DNA of 64,000 nt, taken from positions 19,686-83,685 of the forward strand of contig CACJFE010000006.1 of NCBI GenBank assembly GCA_902592655.1. Direction: 5' to 3'. The DNA comes from an uncultured Pelagibacteraceae bacterium. GTDB taxonomy: Bacteria; Pseudomonadota; Alphaproteobacteria; Pelagibacterales; Pelagibacteraceae. Every line of letters begins with the position of its first letter. The stretch's first letter is position 1. Made by a program: the position numbers and the translations under genes. Of this stretch, positions 45,746 to 55,878 are shown one piece after another. The notes beneath the pieces are model-generated. The model was given only the letters and a program-made list of their open reading frames with translations, did no database searches and was not told where the DNA came from.

Positions 45746-46106
45746 TAGCTGCACAGGTAATAATGATAAATTAGGATTAAGGATAAATAAAGAATTTTTT
45801 ATTCGTAATTTACTTGAAAAGAAAAACGTTAGTGAAAATTTGGTTGAAGAAATATCAAAATTCACAAAAGAATATAAAACTAATATAGATGAAAACTTTA
45901 GCGTCATAATTAATCAAGGACCTGGTAGTTTTTCTAGTATAAGAATATCAATAGCAGTAGCCAAAGGTCTAGAAATATCAAAAAAAGTAAAAATTTATGG
46001 TTATAATAGTGTTGATTTGAAGATTTTTGACAAAGAAAATGTTGAAAATCTTGTAAATAGTAATTTAATAGAAAAAAAATTGATTAAGCCTATCTATTTA
46101 AGTTAG
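45726..46106 (+). CDS. tsaB: Shortened TsaB-like tRNA t6A biosynthesis protein
   Basis: 126 residues from the ATG at 45726 (family usually 200-230). The N-terminal MDNFLIISCTGNN corresponds to the LAIDTA strand. SVIINQGPGSFSSIRISIAVAKGL is the TsaB signature (GPGSFTGLRIG). The C-terminal KPIYLS matches the family PxYLR end. The stretch between, most of the second ASKHA domain, is missing. TsaB scaffolds TsaD and TsaE for N6-threonylcarbamoyladenosine synthesis. rimI, often next to it, is absent here. Confidence 0.78.
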   Translation: MDNFLIISCTGNNDKLGLRINKEFFIRNLLEKKNVSENLVEEISKFTKEYKTNIDENFSVIINQGPGSFSSIRISIAVAKGLEISKKVKIYGYNSVDLKIFDKENVENLVNSNLIEKKLIKPIYLS

Positions 46107-46114
46107 ATTATAGC

Positions 46115-46534
46115 ATGAGTGTTATTGAGGAAAAATGTAAACAAAAAGGCGTTAGACTAACTGATCAAAGAAAAGTTATCGCTAAAGTTTTATCTGAGTC
46201 AAAAGAAATTTATGGATCAAAAGACCATCCCGATGTTGATGAGTTGCACAAGAGAGTTTCAGCTCTTGATGATAAGATAAGTATTGCTACCGTTTATAGA
46301 ACAGTAAAACTTTTTGAAGAAGCTGGTATATTAGTAAAACATGATTTCAAGGCTGGTAAAGCTCGTTACGAAATAAATGATGATCACAATCATTTAATCG
46401 ATATTAATAGCGGCGAAATAGTTGAATTTGTAGATAAAGATATTGAAGAACTTCAAAAAAAAATTGCAAAAAAACTTGGTTATAACCTCGTAGATCATAA
46501 ACTTGAATTATACGGTTCGAAAATAAAAAAATAA
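46115..46534 (+). CDS. Fur-family metalloregulator (Fur/Mur type)
   Basis: 139 residues. The N-terminal winged helix (KQKGVRLTDQRKVIAKVLSES; KISIATVYRTVKLFEEAGI) is typical of Fur. The metal site region reads DDHNHLIDINSGEIVEF, without the structural CxxC found in E. coli Fur, as in alphaproteobacterial Fur/Mur that respond to Mn2+ or Fe2+. It precedes miaB with a 2-base gap. Confidence 0.9.
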   Translation: MSVIEEKCKQKGVRLTDQRKVIAKVLSESKEIYGSKDHPDVDELHKRVSALDDKISIATVYRTVKLFEEAGILVKHDFKAGKARYEINDDHNHLIDINSGEIVEFVDKDIEELQKKIAKKLGYNLVDHKLELYGSKIKK

Positions 46535-46536
46535 CT

Positions 46537-47871
46537 TTGAAAAAAAAAATTTTCATAAAAACCTTTGGCTGTCAAATGAATGAGTATGATAGCAATCGTA
46601 TTTATGATCTTGCATACGAGATAAACTATAAAAAAACAAATAGTTTAAAAGAGGCAGATTGCTACGTGTTGAATACTTGTCACATCAGAGAAAAAGCAAC
46701 AGACAAAGTTTATCATGATATTGGTAGAGTAAAAAAGAAATTTAGAAATAAAAAAAAACCTATTGTTGTTGTAACAGGATGTGTAGCGCAAGCGGAGGGT
46801 GAAATATTATTGAAACAAGAAAAATACATAGATGCTGTTATCGGACCACAATCCTATCAAGATTTTAAAAAAACTATTTTAGATTTAGAAAAAAAACATA
46901 TAAAAATAAACCATACGGAATTTGAAGTGATAGAAAAATTTGATAAATTAAATATTACTAAAAATTCTCAAAGTAGCGTTTCTTCATTATTAACTATTCA
47001 AGAAGGGTGTGATAAATTTTGTAAGTTTTGCGTTGTGCCATATACAAGAGGATCTGAATATTCAAGATCTATTAAAGAATTAATTAATGAGGCAAAGCAA
47101 TTAGTAGATAATGGTGCTAAAGAAATAATTTTACTTGGACAAAATGTCAATGCTTATAATTCTTATGGAAAAAAACTTTCAAATTTAATTCAAGAAATCT
47201 CAAGCATAAAAGATTTAAAAAGAATTAGATATACAACATCTCATCCGATAGATTTTTCCGAAGACTTGATTAGTGCGCATAGTAATTTCGAAAAGCTGAT
47301 GCCACTGATCCACTTACCTGTGCAAAGTGGATCTAGCCATATTTTGAAAAAAATGAATAGAAAACATAATATAGATTATTATTTGAACCTTATAGAAAAA
47401 TTAAAGAAAAAAAATTCTTTAATTAAGTTTTCAAGTGATTTTATAATTGGCTATCCAGGTGAAACAGATGAAGATTTTAATCAATCGATCAGATTATTAA
47501 AATCTGTTGGTTTTATTAACACATATTCCTTTATATTCAGTCCGAGAATAGGCACTCCAGCTGCTCAAATGGAATTACTAAATGATAAAATTTGTAAAGA
47601 CAGGTTAATAACTTTTCAAAAGATTGCTGCGGATATAAAAATGGAATATAGAAAAAAACTTTTTAAAAAAAAAGCCGAAGTGCTTTTTGAAAATAGGTTG
47701 AATGGTACCGATAGTTTTTTTGGAAGAGATAAATTTAATAATTCAGTAATTGTTAATAGTAAAGAAAACTTAATTGGTCAAATCAAGGATGTTTTAATAA
47801 ATAGTGGAAATCATAGCACTTTAAAGGGTGAAATTATAAAGGATGAAACTAATAGAGAATTTGCTGCATAA
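46537..47871 (+). CDS. miaB: tRNA-2-methylthio-N6-dimethylallyladenosine synthase
   Basis: 444 residues with a TTG start, since no ATG or GTG precedes the conserved KKIFIKTFGCQMNEYDS. The first 4Fe-4S site uses Cys in FGCQMN, NTCHIRE and TGCVAQ. The radical-SAM motif is EGCDKFCKFCVVPYTRG (CxxxCxxC). A TRAM domain ends the protein. It adds methylthio to i6A37. MiaA is not in the window. Confidence 0.96.
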   Translation: MKKKIFIKTFGCQMNEYDSNRIYDLAYEINYKKTNSLKEADCYVLNTCHIREKATDKVYHDIGRVKKKFRNKKKPIVVVTGCVAQAEGEILLKQEKYIDAVIGPQSYQDFKKTILDLEKKHIKINHTEFEVIEKFDKLNITKNSQSSVSSLLTIQEGCDKFCKFCVVPYTRGSEYSRSIKELINEAKQLVDNGAKEIILLGQNVNAYNSYGKKLSNLIQEISSIKDLKRIRYTTSHPIDFSEDLISAHSNFEKLMPLIHLPVQSGSSHILKKMNRKHNIDYYLNLIEKLKKKNSLIKFSSDFIIGYPGETDEDFNQSIRLLKSVGFINTYSFIFSPRIGTPAAQMELLNDKICKDRLITFQKIAADIKMEYRKKLFKKKAEVLFENRLNGTDSFFGRDKFNNSVIVNSKENLIGQIKDVLINSGNHSTLKGEIIKDETNREFAA

Positions 47872-47876
47872 TTAAT

Positions 47877-48881
47877 ATGTCTGAGATAAGTAAACTAGAA
47901 CAAAATATAATAATTAAAAAAATCGACAATGAGACTGTTAATATACAAATAGATAACAACGATATGTTAAAATCTATAGCTGGTCAATTTGATCAAAACC
48001 TAAAAGACTTAGCTAAAATTACTAATACAACTATTTTTTTTAGAGGAAACACGATTACGTGTAAAGGAAAAGATGTAAAAATCAGAGAGTTTTGTGATGC
48101 TATTAGATTTTTAGCAAATAAATATTTTTTAACGAACATTATTGAAAAAGAAGATATATTAATTTCAGTGAAAAAAAATTTAGAATCAAAAGACTCGAAT
48201 ATAAAGTCTTTTAAGCAACTAATTAAAACACCTAGAAAGTCTGTAATTGCTAGATCGGAGAAACAATCAGATTATATTAAAGCTTTGAAAGAAAATGATA
48301 TTGTTATGTCTCTTGGGCCAGCAGGCACTGGTAAAAGTTTTTTAGCTGTATCAGTTGCGGTTACAATGTTAATTGAAAAGAAAATTGAAAGAGTGATTTT
48401 ATCTAGACCAGCAGTTGAAGCTGGCGAAAAACTAGGCTTCTTGCCAGGGGACATGAAAGAGAAAGTCGATCCATATCTAAGACCATTATATGACGCATTA
48501 TATGAACTTTTTGGAGCGGATAAAATTGACAAAAAGATCGAGTCAGGAGAAATAGAAATTGCGCCCTTAGCATTTATGAGAGGTAGAACATTGAAAAATT
48601 GTTTTGCAATACTTGACGAAGCTCAAAATGCTACTGAAACCCAAATTAAAATGTTTTTAACAAGAATTGGTGAAAACTCAAAATTAGTTGTAAATGGAGA
48701 CCCATCTCAGGTAGACTTAATAAATAAATCACAATCAGGTTTAGTGAAATCTAAAAATATATTAAAAAATCTTAAAGAAATTAAAATAATTGAATTTAGT
48801 GACCAAGATGTAGTTAGACATCCACTGGTATCAAAAATAATTCGGGCTTATCAAAAAAAAAGCACTGATGATAAAATTTAA
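47877..48881 (+). CDS. ybeZ: PhoH-like ATPase (YbeZ)
   Basis: 334 residues. Walker A is SLGPAGTGKSFLAV near residue 145, and Walker B is in NCFAILDEAQNATETQ. An N-terminal KH-like segment precedes it. YbeZ acts with YbeY in rRNA maturation and ribosome quality control. The ybeY start lies inside its 3' end (14-base overlap). Confidence 0.93.
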   Translation: MSEISKLEQNIIIKKIDNETVNIQIDNNDMLKSIAGQFDQNLKDLAKITNTTIFFRGNTITCKGKDVKIREFCDAIRFLANKYFLTNIIEKEDILISVKKNLESKDSNIKSFKQLIKTPRKSVIARSEKQSDYIKALKENDIVMSLGPAGTGKSFLAVSVAVTMLIEKKIERVILSRPAVEAGEKLGFLPGDMKEKVDPYLRPLYDALYELFGADKIDKKIESGEIEIAPLAFMRGRTLKNCFAILDEAQNATETQIKMFLTRIGENSKLVVNGDPSQVDLINKSQSGLVKSKNILKNLKEIKIIEFSDQDVVRHPLVSKIIRAYQKKSTDDKI

Positions 48882-49332
48882 TGTAATTTTAAATAATCCA
48901 AAATGGAAAAAATATCTAAAAAATCCAGATTTATACATAAAAAAAAAAATTATTAAATTAAATAAAAAACAAAAAGATTACAGAAGTAAACTGTTTACAT
49001 GCACCTTGCTACTTTCTGAAAGCCAAGAAATAAAAGCACTAAACAAAAAATATAGAAATAAAAATCGAGATACCGATGTTTTATCTTTTCCTTTTTTTGA
49101 TAGGAGAGAACTAAAAAAAAAACTTAAAGATGAAAAAGAGATTTATCTAGGGGATATCATTATTAACTTAAACAAAGTTAAATTTAAAAAAGATTCAAAA
49201 CAATTTTTACTAGAATTCGATAAGCTTTGGATTCATGGATTGGTACATTTATTTGGATATGACCATAAAAAAGATAAGGATTTTTTTGATATGCTTAAGA
49301 TAGAAAAAAGACTCTTATCATATTTAAGTTAA
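48868..49332 (+). CDS. ybeY: Endoribonuclease YbeY
   Basis: 154 residues. The zinc-binding signature HGLVHLFGYDHKKD (HxxxHxxxxxH) is near residue 115. NKKYRNKNRDTDVLSFPF and YLGDIIINLNKV precede it. It trims 16S rRNA 3' ends and degrades defective ribosomes with RNase R. It is unusually Lys-rich. The lnt start directly follows its stop. Confidence 0.95.
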   Translation: MIKFNVILNNPKWKKYLKNPDLYIKKKIIKLNKKQKDYRSKLFTCTLLLSESQEIKALNKKYRNKNRDTDVLSFPFFDRRELKKKLKDEKEIYLGDIIINLNKVKFKKDSKQFLLEFDKLWIHGLVHLFGYDHKKDKDFFDMLKIEKRLLSYLS

Positions 49333-50898
49333 ATGTTTGATAAATTTTTAAACAATCGGCTAATAGTTCTTTATATTGCCCCATTAGCTCTTGGGGCAAT
49401 TACTGTTTTTTCTTTTCAACCATACAATTTTACTTTTATAAATTTTTTTATTTTTCCTACACTTTTTTACCTAGTTTTTTATATTAAAAAAAAATCAAAA
49501 AGCACTTATAGAAACAAACCTTACAAAAAGAATTTTTTTATTTTTGGCACATCCTTCGGTTTTGGTTTTTACTTGAGTGGAATTTATTGGATTAATAATT
49601 CACTAACTTTTGATGAAAGTTTTAAAATACTTATACCATTTGGTTTATTAGTTTTACCATTATTTTTAAGTTTATTTTGGTCAATACTAACATTTTTGAT
49701 CGGACCATATATTAATCTAAACTTTCGATCATTATTTTTTTTGTCAGGAGGAATAGCATTTTCCGATTATGTAAGATCTAAAATTTTTACTGGGTTTCCA
49801 TGGAATCTTTGGGCATATAGTTTTTCTTGGGCTACAGAAATTATACAAATTTTAAATATTATAGGTTTATTTGCTTTCAATCTGTTAGTTGTAACCTTAT
49901 TTATGACACCAGCGGTCATATTTTTTAGTATAAGTAAGGCTAAAAAAATATTTACACTTACTTCAGGACTAATTGTTTTTTTTTCTTTTTACATTTACGG
50001 AAATTATTCAATCAATCAAAATCAAAATTTTATTAAAAGTTTCGACGAAAAATACAATATCAAAGTGATATCACCTAATTTTGAGATTAAATATGATTTA
50101 GACAATAAACAAATTTTAAATAGATTTAATGATTTAGTAAGATACAGCCAACCTTCCTCAAGTATTAAAACTTTATTTATTTGGCCAGAGGGTGTTTTTA
50201 GCGGTTACAGTTACGAGGATATTGTCTTTTTAAAAGATTCTTTTTCAAAGTATTTTAGTAACAATCATTACATTATATTTGGAGTCAATCGATACGACAA
50301 AAAAAAAGAAGGGTTTTATAATGCGTTATTATTCGTTAATAATAATTTAGAAATTATTGGTGAGTATAGAAAACAAAAGTTAGTGCCATTTGGGGAATTT
50401 ATTCCATTTGAAAAGAAATTGAGAAAATTTGGTTTAAAAAAAATTACAGAAGGCTACGGATCTTTCCTTAAAGGGAATAATCAAAAAAATTTAGTATTTG
50501 AAGAATTAAATATTTTACCCTTGATATGTTATGAAACTATTTTTACGGAATTTATTCAAAAATCTGACAAAGAAACTAATTTAATAATTAATATTTCTGA
50601 AGATGGTTGGTTTGGAGAGTCAATCGGTCCGTATCAGCATTTTGTTAAAGGTATTTATAGATCTATAGAAAAAAATTCTTATTTTATAAGGTCAGCTAAT
50701 AAAGGTGTAAGTTTAATAGTTAATAACAAAGGAGAAGTAATAAAAAAACTTAATCCGACAGAAAAAGGCACTATAACCCTTGAGGTTCCACTAATAAAAA
50801 ATACCAGTAAAGCTAGAAATGATTTGATATTTTTTGTTCTTTTAATTACATATATTTTTATCTTTAACATTTACAAAAAAAATAATGTCAAAAAATAA
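49333..50898 (+). CDS. lnt: Apolipoprotein N-acyltransferase
   Basis: 521 residues. About six N-terminal membrane helices are followed by a periplasmic nitrilase domain. Catalytic residues sit in [10 protein letters not shown] (Glu), [19 protein letters not shown] (Lys) and [13 protein letters not shown] (Cys). A last membrane helix ends the protein. It adds the third acyl chain to lipoproteins, consistent with the several lipoprotein genes in the window. The corC-type gene often found between ybeY and lnt is absent. It overlaps metK by 14 bases. Confidence 0.95.
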   Translation: MFDKFLNNRLIVLYIAPLALGAITVFSFQPYNFTFINFFIFPTLFYLVFYIKKKSKSTYRNKPYKKNFFIFGTSFGFGFYLSGIYWINNSLTFDESFKILIPFGLLVLPLFLSLFWSILTFLIGPYINLNFRSLFFLSGGIAFSDYVRSKIFTGFPWNLWAYSFSWATEIIQILNIIGLFAFNLLVVTLFMTPAVIFFSISKAKKIFTLTSGLIVFFSFYIYGNYSINQNQNFIKSFDEKYNIKVISPNFEIKYDLDNKQILNRFNDLVRYSQPSSSIKTLFIWPEGVFSGYSYEDIVFLKDSFSKYFSNNHYIIFGVNRYDKKKEGFYNALLFVNNNLEIIGEYRKQKLVPFGEFIPFEKKLRKFGLKKITEGYGSFLKGNNQKNLVFEELNILPLICYETIFTEFIQKSDKETNLIINISEDGWFGESIGPYQHFVKGIYRSIEKNSYFIRSANKGVSLIVNNKGEVIKKLNPTEKGTITLEVPLIKNTSKARNDLIFFVLLITYIFIFNIYKKNNVKK

Positions 50899-52048
50899 TT
50901 ATTTATTCACGAGTGAATCAGTTTCAGAGGGACACCCAGATAAAGTTTGCGACAGAATTTCGGATATGGTTGTTGATTTATATTTATCAAAAAACCCAGA
51001 GTCCAGAGTAGCATGCGAAACATTAACAACCACAAATAAAGTAGTGTTAGCTGGCGAAATAAGAGGACCAGAAATTGATAAAGAAAATCTTGTTCAAAAA
51101 GTTAGAAATTGTATCAAGGATATTGGCTACGATCAAAAAGGTTTTAGTTGGAAAACTGCAAACATAGAAACTCATTTACACGCTCAATCATCCGATATAG
51201 CCATGGGAGTAGACTCAAAAGGAAATAAAGATGAAGGAGCAGGAGACCAAGGAATTATGTTCGGATACGCATGCAAAGAAACAGAAGAGTACATGCCTGC
51301 ACCAATTCATTTTTCACATAAAATTTTAAGACTTATGGCTGAAGATAGAAAAAAAGGATCTCTTAAAGGTATAGAACCAGACTCCAAGAGCCAAGTTACA
51401 ATGCTTTATGAGGAAAAAAAACCTATAAAAGTTAAATCTGTCGTTATATCAACACAACATTCAAAAGATTTAAATCAAGATGATGTAAAAAATTTAATTA
51501 TACCATATATAAAAAAATCAATTCCAGGTAAATATTTGCAAGATCTTAAAAATAATGAAATTTATATTAATCCGACTGGCCAATTTATAATTGGAGGCCC
51601 AGATGGAGATACTGGTCTTACTGGGAGAAAGATTATTGTAGATACTTATGGTGGAGCCGCTCCTCATGGTGGAGGAGCTTTCTCCGGAAAAGATCCTACT
51701 AAGGTAGATAGGTCCGCAGCGTACGCTTCAAGATATTTAGCAAAAAATATAGTAGCCGCTGGTATTTCGCAGAGGTGTTTGATTCAACTTTCATACGCAA
51801 TTGGAGTATCAAAACCATTGTCAATATTTATTAAATTAGACGAAGGAAAAGAATCAAAAATTGAAAAAATCAAAAATATTATTGATAAAAACTTTGATTT
51901 ATCTCCAAGAGGCATAAGACTAATGCTAAAATTAAATAATCCCATTTATGAAGTAACATCAGCTTATGGTCATTTCGGGAGAAAGCCTACTAATTCAGGT
52001 GAATTTTCTTGGGAAAAAACAGATAAAGTTGATTTATTTAAGTTCTAA
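50885..52048 (+). CDS. metK: S-adenosylmethionine synthetase
   Basis: 387 residues. [20 protein letters not shown] starts the protein. [12 protein letters not shown] and [19 protein letters not shown] are the two PROSITE signatures, the latter holding the P-loop-like substrate site. It makes SAM from methionine and ATP. It starts inside lnt, so no leader riboswitch can precede it directly. A terminator follows 53 bases after the stop. Confidence 0.97.
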   Translation: MSKNNYLFTSESVSEGHPDKVCDRISDMVVDLYLSKNPESRVACETLTTTNKVVLAGEIRGPEIDKENLVQKVRNCIKDIGYDQKGFSWKTANIETHLHAQSSDIAMGVDSKGNKDEGAGDQGIMFGYACKETEEYMPAPIHFSHKILRLMAEDRKKGSLKGIEPDSKSQVTMLYEEKKPIKVKSVVISTQHSKDLNQDDVKNLIIPYIKKSIPGKYLQDLKNNEIYINPTGQFIIGGPDGDTGLTGRKIIVDTYGGAAPHGGGAFSGKDPTKVDRSAAYASRYLAKNIVAAGISQRCLIQLSYAIGVSKPLSIFIKLDEGKESKIEKIKNIIDKNFDLSPRGIRLMLKLNNPIYEVTSAYGHFGRKPTNSGEFSWEKTDKVDLFKF

Positions 52049-52101
52049 ACTTGAAAAACCTATAATTTTATTCTAAAAACTTGTAAATCTTAGCAATTCT
52101 G

Positions 52102-52127
52102 AAATGGGCATATGCCCATTTTTTTTT
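52102..52127 (+). terminator. Intrinsic terminator between metK and nusA
   Basis: A perfect 20-bp palindrome AAATGGGCATATGCCCATTT (52102-52121) runs into a T tract ending at 52127. The nusA ribosome-binding site AGGAG starts at 52128, so the hairpin lies immediately before it. It could separate metK from nusA or attenuate nusA transcription. Confidence 0.8.
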
Positions 52128-52139
52128 AGGAGATTATAA

Positions 52140-53690
52140 ATGTTGAATAGAGGTTTAGATAAATTGGAGCTATTGAGGATAGTTGAAGCTGTAGCTAACG
52201 AAAAATCTATTGATAAAGAATTAGTAATTGGTTCAATGGAAAGCGCTATACAAAAAGCTGCTTTAACGAAGTTTGGTAATGACAATAATATTGAGGTGAT
52301 AATTGACAGAGAAACAGGAGATATAAGAATACATAAAGTTTTAGAGATAGTCGAAAAAGTAGAGGACTCATCAAGAGAGATAACCTTAGAGGATGCTAAA
52401 AAGTTTTCTGAAGAAAAAAAAGATTTAAAAGTTGGTGAAAAAGTTTTTGAAGAACTCCCCCAAATAGATTTTGGTAGAATTGCAGCTCAGAGTGCAAAAC
52501 AAGTTATAAGCAGTAGAGTTAGAGAGGCAGAAAAAAATAGACAGTACGAGGACTTTATTGACAAACAAAGTCAAATATTAAGTGGAATTATTAAAAGGAT
52601 GGAATATGGTAATGTAATCGTTGACCTTGGAAAAGCTGAAGGAGTTATCAAAAAGGATGAGTTAATACCCAGGGAAATATTAAAAACTGGTGATAGAGTA
52701 AAAGCATATTGTTATGAAGTGAAAAAAGAATTAAAAGGTCATCAAATATTTTTATCTAGAGCACACCCACAATTTCTTGCAAAGCTATTTTTCCAAGAGG
52801 TTCCAGAAATATACGAGGGAACAATTGAAATAAAATCTGTTGCAAGGGACCCTGGTAGCAGAGCCAAAATTTGCGTACACTCTAAAGACTCATCTATTGA
52901 CCCAGTCGGAGCTTGTGTAGGAATGAGAGGAAGTAGAGTGCAAACTATAGTCAATGAACTCCACGGTGAAAAAATCGATATAATAAAGTGGACAGAAGAT
53001 TTACCAACTTTGATCTCAGAATCTTTATCTCCAGCTGAAATTCAAAAAGTTTTAATTGATCAAGAAAACAAAAGAATAGACATTATTTTAACTGAGGAAA
53101 ATTTAAGCAAAGCAATTGGTAGAAGAGGTCAAAACGTGAGATTGGCCTCAAAGTTAACAAATTATGAAATAGATATTTTAACTGACAAAGAAGACTCAGA
53201 GAGAAGGCAAGAGGAATTTAAAGATAGAACAGAAACATTAATAAAAAACTTAGAAGTTGATGAAACATTAGGTCAACTATTAGTTTCTGAAGGATTTACA
53301 TCTATAGATGAAATTTCACAATCAGACCCAGATAAGATATCAAAAATTGATGCGATAGATGAAGAGACCGCTAAAGAGTTAATCAAAAGGTCAAAAGAAA
53401 CATTAATAAAAGAAAAAGAGGCCGTTTCTTTAAAATTAAAAGAACTTGGGGTTGAAGAAAAATTGATAAATTTAAAAGGTATGACCCAAGGTATGCTTGT
53501 AATTTTAGGTCAAAAGAATATAAAAAAATTAAACGACTTTGCGGATTTGTCGTCTGATGAATTAATTGGTGGCTTCGACGAGGTTAAAGGTAAAAAAATA
53601 AGAATTGAAGGGTATCTAGAGGAGTTTTCTTTATCAAGAAAAGAGGCTGATGATTTGATAATGGCAGCAAGAGAGCTAGTTTATAATTAA
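52140..53690 (+). CDS. nusA: Transcription termination/antitermination factor NusA
   Basis: 516 residues. The N-terminal RNA-polymerase-binding domain (LELLRIVEAVANEKSIDKEL) is followed by the S1 domain (about residues 135-200), KH1 (DPVGACVGMRGSRVQTIVNEL) and KH2 (NLSKAIGRRGQNVRLAS). C-terminal helix-hairpin-helix repeats span about residues 350-516. It modulates pausing, termination and rRNA antitermination. A clear AGGAG lies 7 bases before the ATG. rimP, which usually precedes nusA, is not present. Confidence 0.97.
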   Translation: MLNRGLDKLELLRIVEAVANEKSIDKELVIGSMESAIQKAALTKFGNDNNIEVIIDRETGDIRIHKVLEIVEKVEDSSREITLEDAKKFSEEKKDLKVGEKVFEELPQIDFGRIAAQSAKQVISSRVREAEKNRQYEDFIDKQSQILSGIIKRMEYGNVIVDLGKAEGVIKKDELIPREILKTGDRVKAYCYEVKKELKGHQIFLSRAHPQFLAKLFFQEVPEIYEGTIEIKSVARDPGSRAKICVHSKDSSIDPVGACVGMRGSRVQTIVNELHGEKIDIIKWTEDLPTLISESLSPAEIQKVLIDQENKRIDIILTEENLSKAIGRRGQNVRLASKLTNYEIDILTDKEDSERRQEEFKDRTETLIKNLEVDETLGQLLVSEGFTSIDEISQSDPDKISKIDAIDEETAKELIKRSKETLIKEKEAVSLKLKELGVEEKLINLKGMTQGMLVILGQKNIKKLNDFADLSSDELIGGFDEVKGKKIRIEGYLEEFSLSRKEADDLIMAARELVYN

Positions 53691-53694
53691 GTTT

Positions 53695-55878
53695 ATGGAA
53701 AAAAATAAAAAAAAAACTTTGACTATATCTACAAATTTAAAAAAAAAAATAGATACAAGCAAGATCTCATCAGGAACTAAAAAATCATATTTTGTTGAGA
53801 AAAAAAAATTTAGTAAACCTAAAGACATTTCAAATCGATCTAGCGAAAATCAAATTCTTCACACTAAGCAGGACCTCAAAAGGAGAAGTATATCTCGTAA
53901 ATTTGTAGAACAACAAGCTACTAAAGACTTCATTAAAAAAGATAATAAGCCAGCTGGTAAAAGTAAACTTAAACTCAAAGGACCAGTAGATAAAAGAGAT
54001 TTTAAATTAACTGTATCTAGAGCCTTAAATGTAGAGGAAATTGAGATAAAACAAAGAAGTCTTGCTTCAGTAAAAAGAGCGAGATTAAAGGAAAAGAAAG
54101 GCAAACCAGAAGATGTACCAAAAAAAGAATTTAAAAAGGTAATTAGAGAGGTAAAAATTCCAGAGCAAATAACTATACAAGAACTTTCAAATAGAATGGC
54201 AGAAAAGTCTAGTGAAATAATAAAATTTTTATTTAATATGAAGGTTGTAGCTACAATCAATCATAATATTGATAAAGATACTGCTGAGTACATAGTAAAA
54301 GAATTTGGTCACAAACCTATTGTTGAAGATGAACCCTCTAATGAGAAAACGGATATTGAGGAAAAGCTTAGCGGTGAAGTAAAACAAAGACCACCAGTGG
54401 TTACTATTATGGGACATGTAGATCATGGTAAAACTTCTTTGCTTGACGCTTTAAGAAAAACCAATGTTGTTTCAAGTGAATATGGTGGGATTACTCAGCA
54501 TATTGGAGCATATCAAGTTAAAAATAAGGACGATAAGCTAATAACTTTTATTGACACGCCGGGTCATGCTGCGTTTACTGAAATGAGGGCAAGAGGATCT
54601 AAGATCACAGATATTGTTATTTTAGTGGTGGCTGCTGACGATGGAATTAAACCTCAAACTGTAGAAGCTATAAAACACGCCAAGGCAGCTAAAGTTCCAA
54701 TTATTGTGGCAATCAACAAGTGCGACTTACCTGAAAAAAACATAAGTAAAATTAAAAATGAAATGATGCAATACGAATTAATCTCAGAAGATCTTAGTGG
54801 CGATACATTATTTGTTGAGGTTTCAGCTTTGCAAAAGACTAACTTAGAAAAATTAAAAGAAGCAATTTTACTTCAATCTGAAATTCTTGATTTAAAAGCA
54901 TCATACTCTGATAGCGCAAGAGGAGTTGTTATTGAATCAAAGATCGATAAAGGCAAAGGGCCTGTATCGACTGTTTTAATTAACAATGGAGCCTTAAGAA
55001 AAGGGGACTTTTTTGTTTGTGGAGATACATGGGGAAAGATTAGAGCAATGATTAATCATGAGGGAACGCCTGTAAGCGAGGCCTTACCATCAATGCCGGT
55101 AGAAATATTGGGAATGAATAATTCTGCTTACGCAGGTGCAAAATTTATAGTAACAAAAAATGAAGACGAGGCGAAACAAAGGATAGAATTCAAAAAAAAC
55201 AACTCTGATAGTAATTTAATATTAAAAAAAGATAAAACTACTTTATTTGATAAGGTAAAAAACAAGGATGAATTAAATATAATTGTAAAGTCCGATGTTC
55301 AAGGTTCAAGTGAAGCTTTAAAAATGGCTATAGAAAAAATTCATCATAATGAAGTTGAGGCTAAAATTATTTTATCTGATATTGGAATGATAAATGAAAC
55401 AGACGTTTCTCTTGCTAAAGCTTCTAATGCAATACTGATAGGATTTAATGTTAAACCCAATAGGGAGGCAAAGAAGTTAGCAGAGGAACAAAAAATTGAA
55501 ATAAAATATTTTAATATCATCTATGAAGCACTATCATATGTTGAAAAATCTTTATCAGGATTACTTGAGCCAGATATAAAAGAAACAGTGTTAGGCAGTG
55601 CAGAAATCCAAAAAATTTTTAAAGTTTCTAGCGCTGGTAAAATTGCCGGTTCAAAAGTTATAAGTGGCGAAATAAAAAGTAAGTCTAAAGCAAGAATTAT
55701 TAGAGACGGTGTCGTAGTTTATAATGGGGAAATTTTATCAATTTTTAGGGAAAAAAATCAAGTAAAGGAAGTTGGAACAGGTTTAGAATGCGGTATCAGT
55801 ATTAAAGATTTTATTGATTTTAAGGAAAAAGATGTAATCGAGTCATATCTTTCTGAGGAAATCGGAAGGACTATTTAA
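53695..55878 (+). CDS. infB: Translation initiation factor IF-2
   Basis: 727 residues, short for a Gram-negative IF-2 because the N-terminal extension is reduced to ~145 Lys-rich residues. The IF2-N helix (ITIQELSNRMAEKSSEIIKF) is at about residue 160. The G domain starts with MGHVDHGKTSLLDAL, then DTPGHAAF and NKCDL. Domains II-IV bind fMet-tRNA. It lies 4 bases after nusA, leaving no room for ylxR. Confidence 0.97.
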   Translation: MEKNKKKTLTISTNLKKKIDTSKISSGTKKSYFVEKKKFSKPKDISNRSSENQILHTKQDLKRRSISRKFVEQQATKDFIKKDNKPAGKSKLKLKGPVDKRDFKLTVSRALNVEEIEIKQRSLASVKRARLKEKKGKPEDVPKKEFKKVIREVKIPEQITIQELSNRMAEKSSEIIKFLFNMKVVATINHNIDKDTAEYIVKEFGHKPIVEDEPSNEKTDIEEKLSGEVKQRPPVVTIMGHVDHGKTSLLDALRKTNVVSSEYGGITQHIGAYQVKNKDDKLITFIDTPGHAAFTEMRARGSKITDIVILVVAADDGIKPQTVEAIKHAKAAKVPIIVAINKCDLPEKNISKIKNEMMQYELISEDLSGDTLFVEVSALQKTNLEKLKEAILLQSEILDLKASYSDSARGVVIESKIDKGKGPVSTVLINNGALRKGDFFVCGDTWGKIRAMINHEGTPVSEALPSMPVEILGMNNSAYAGAKFIVTKNEDEAKQRIEFKKNNSDSNLILKKDKTTLFDKVKNKDELNIIVKSDVQGSSEALKMAIEKIHHNEVEAKIILSDIGMINETDVSLAKASNAILIGFNVKPNREAKKLAEEQKIEIKYFNIIYEALSYVEKSLSGLLEPDIKETVLGSAEIQKIFKVSSAGKIAGSKVISGEIKSKSKARIIRDGVVVYNGEILSIFREKNQVKEVGTGLECGISIKDFIDFKEKDVIESYLSEEIGRTI

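Noticed and set aside
50885-50900. SAM riboswitch expected before metK
   Set aside because: metK starts inside lnt, so there is no leader; I saw no SAM-II or SAM-V-like structure here.
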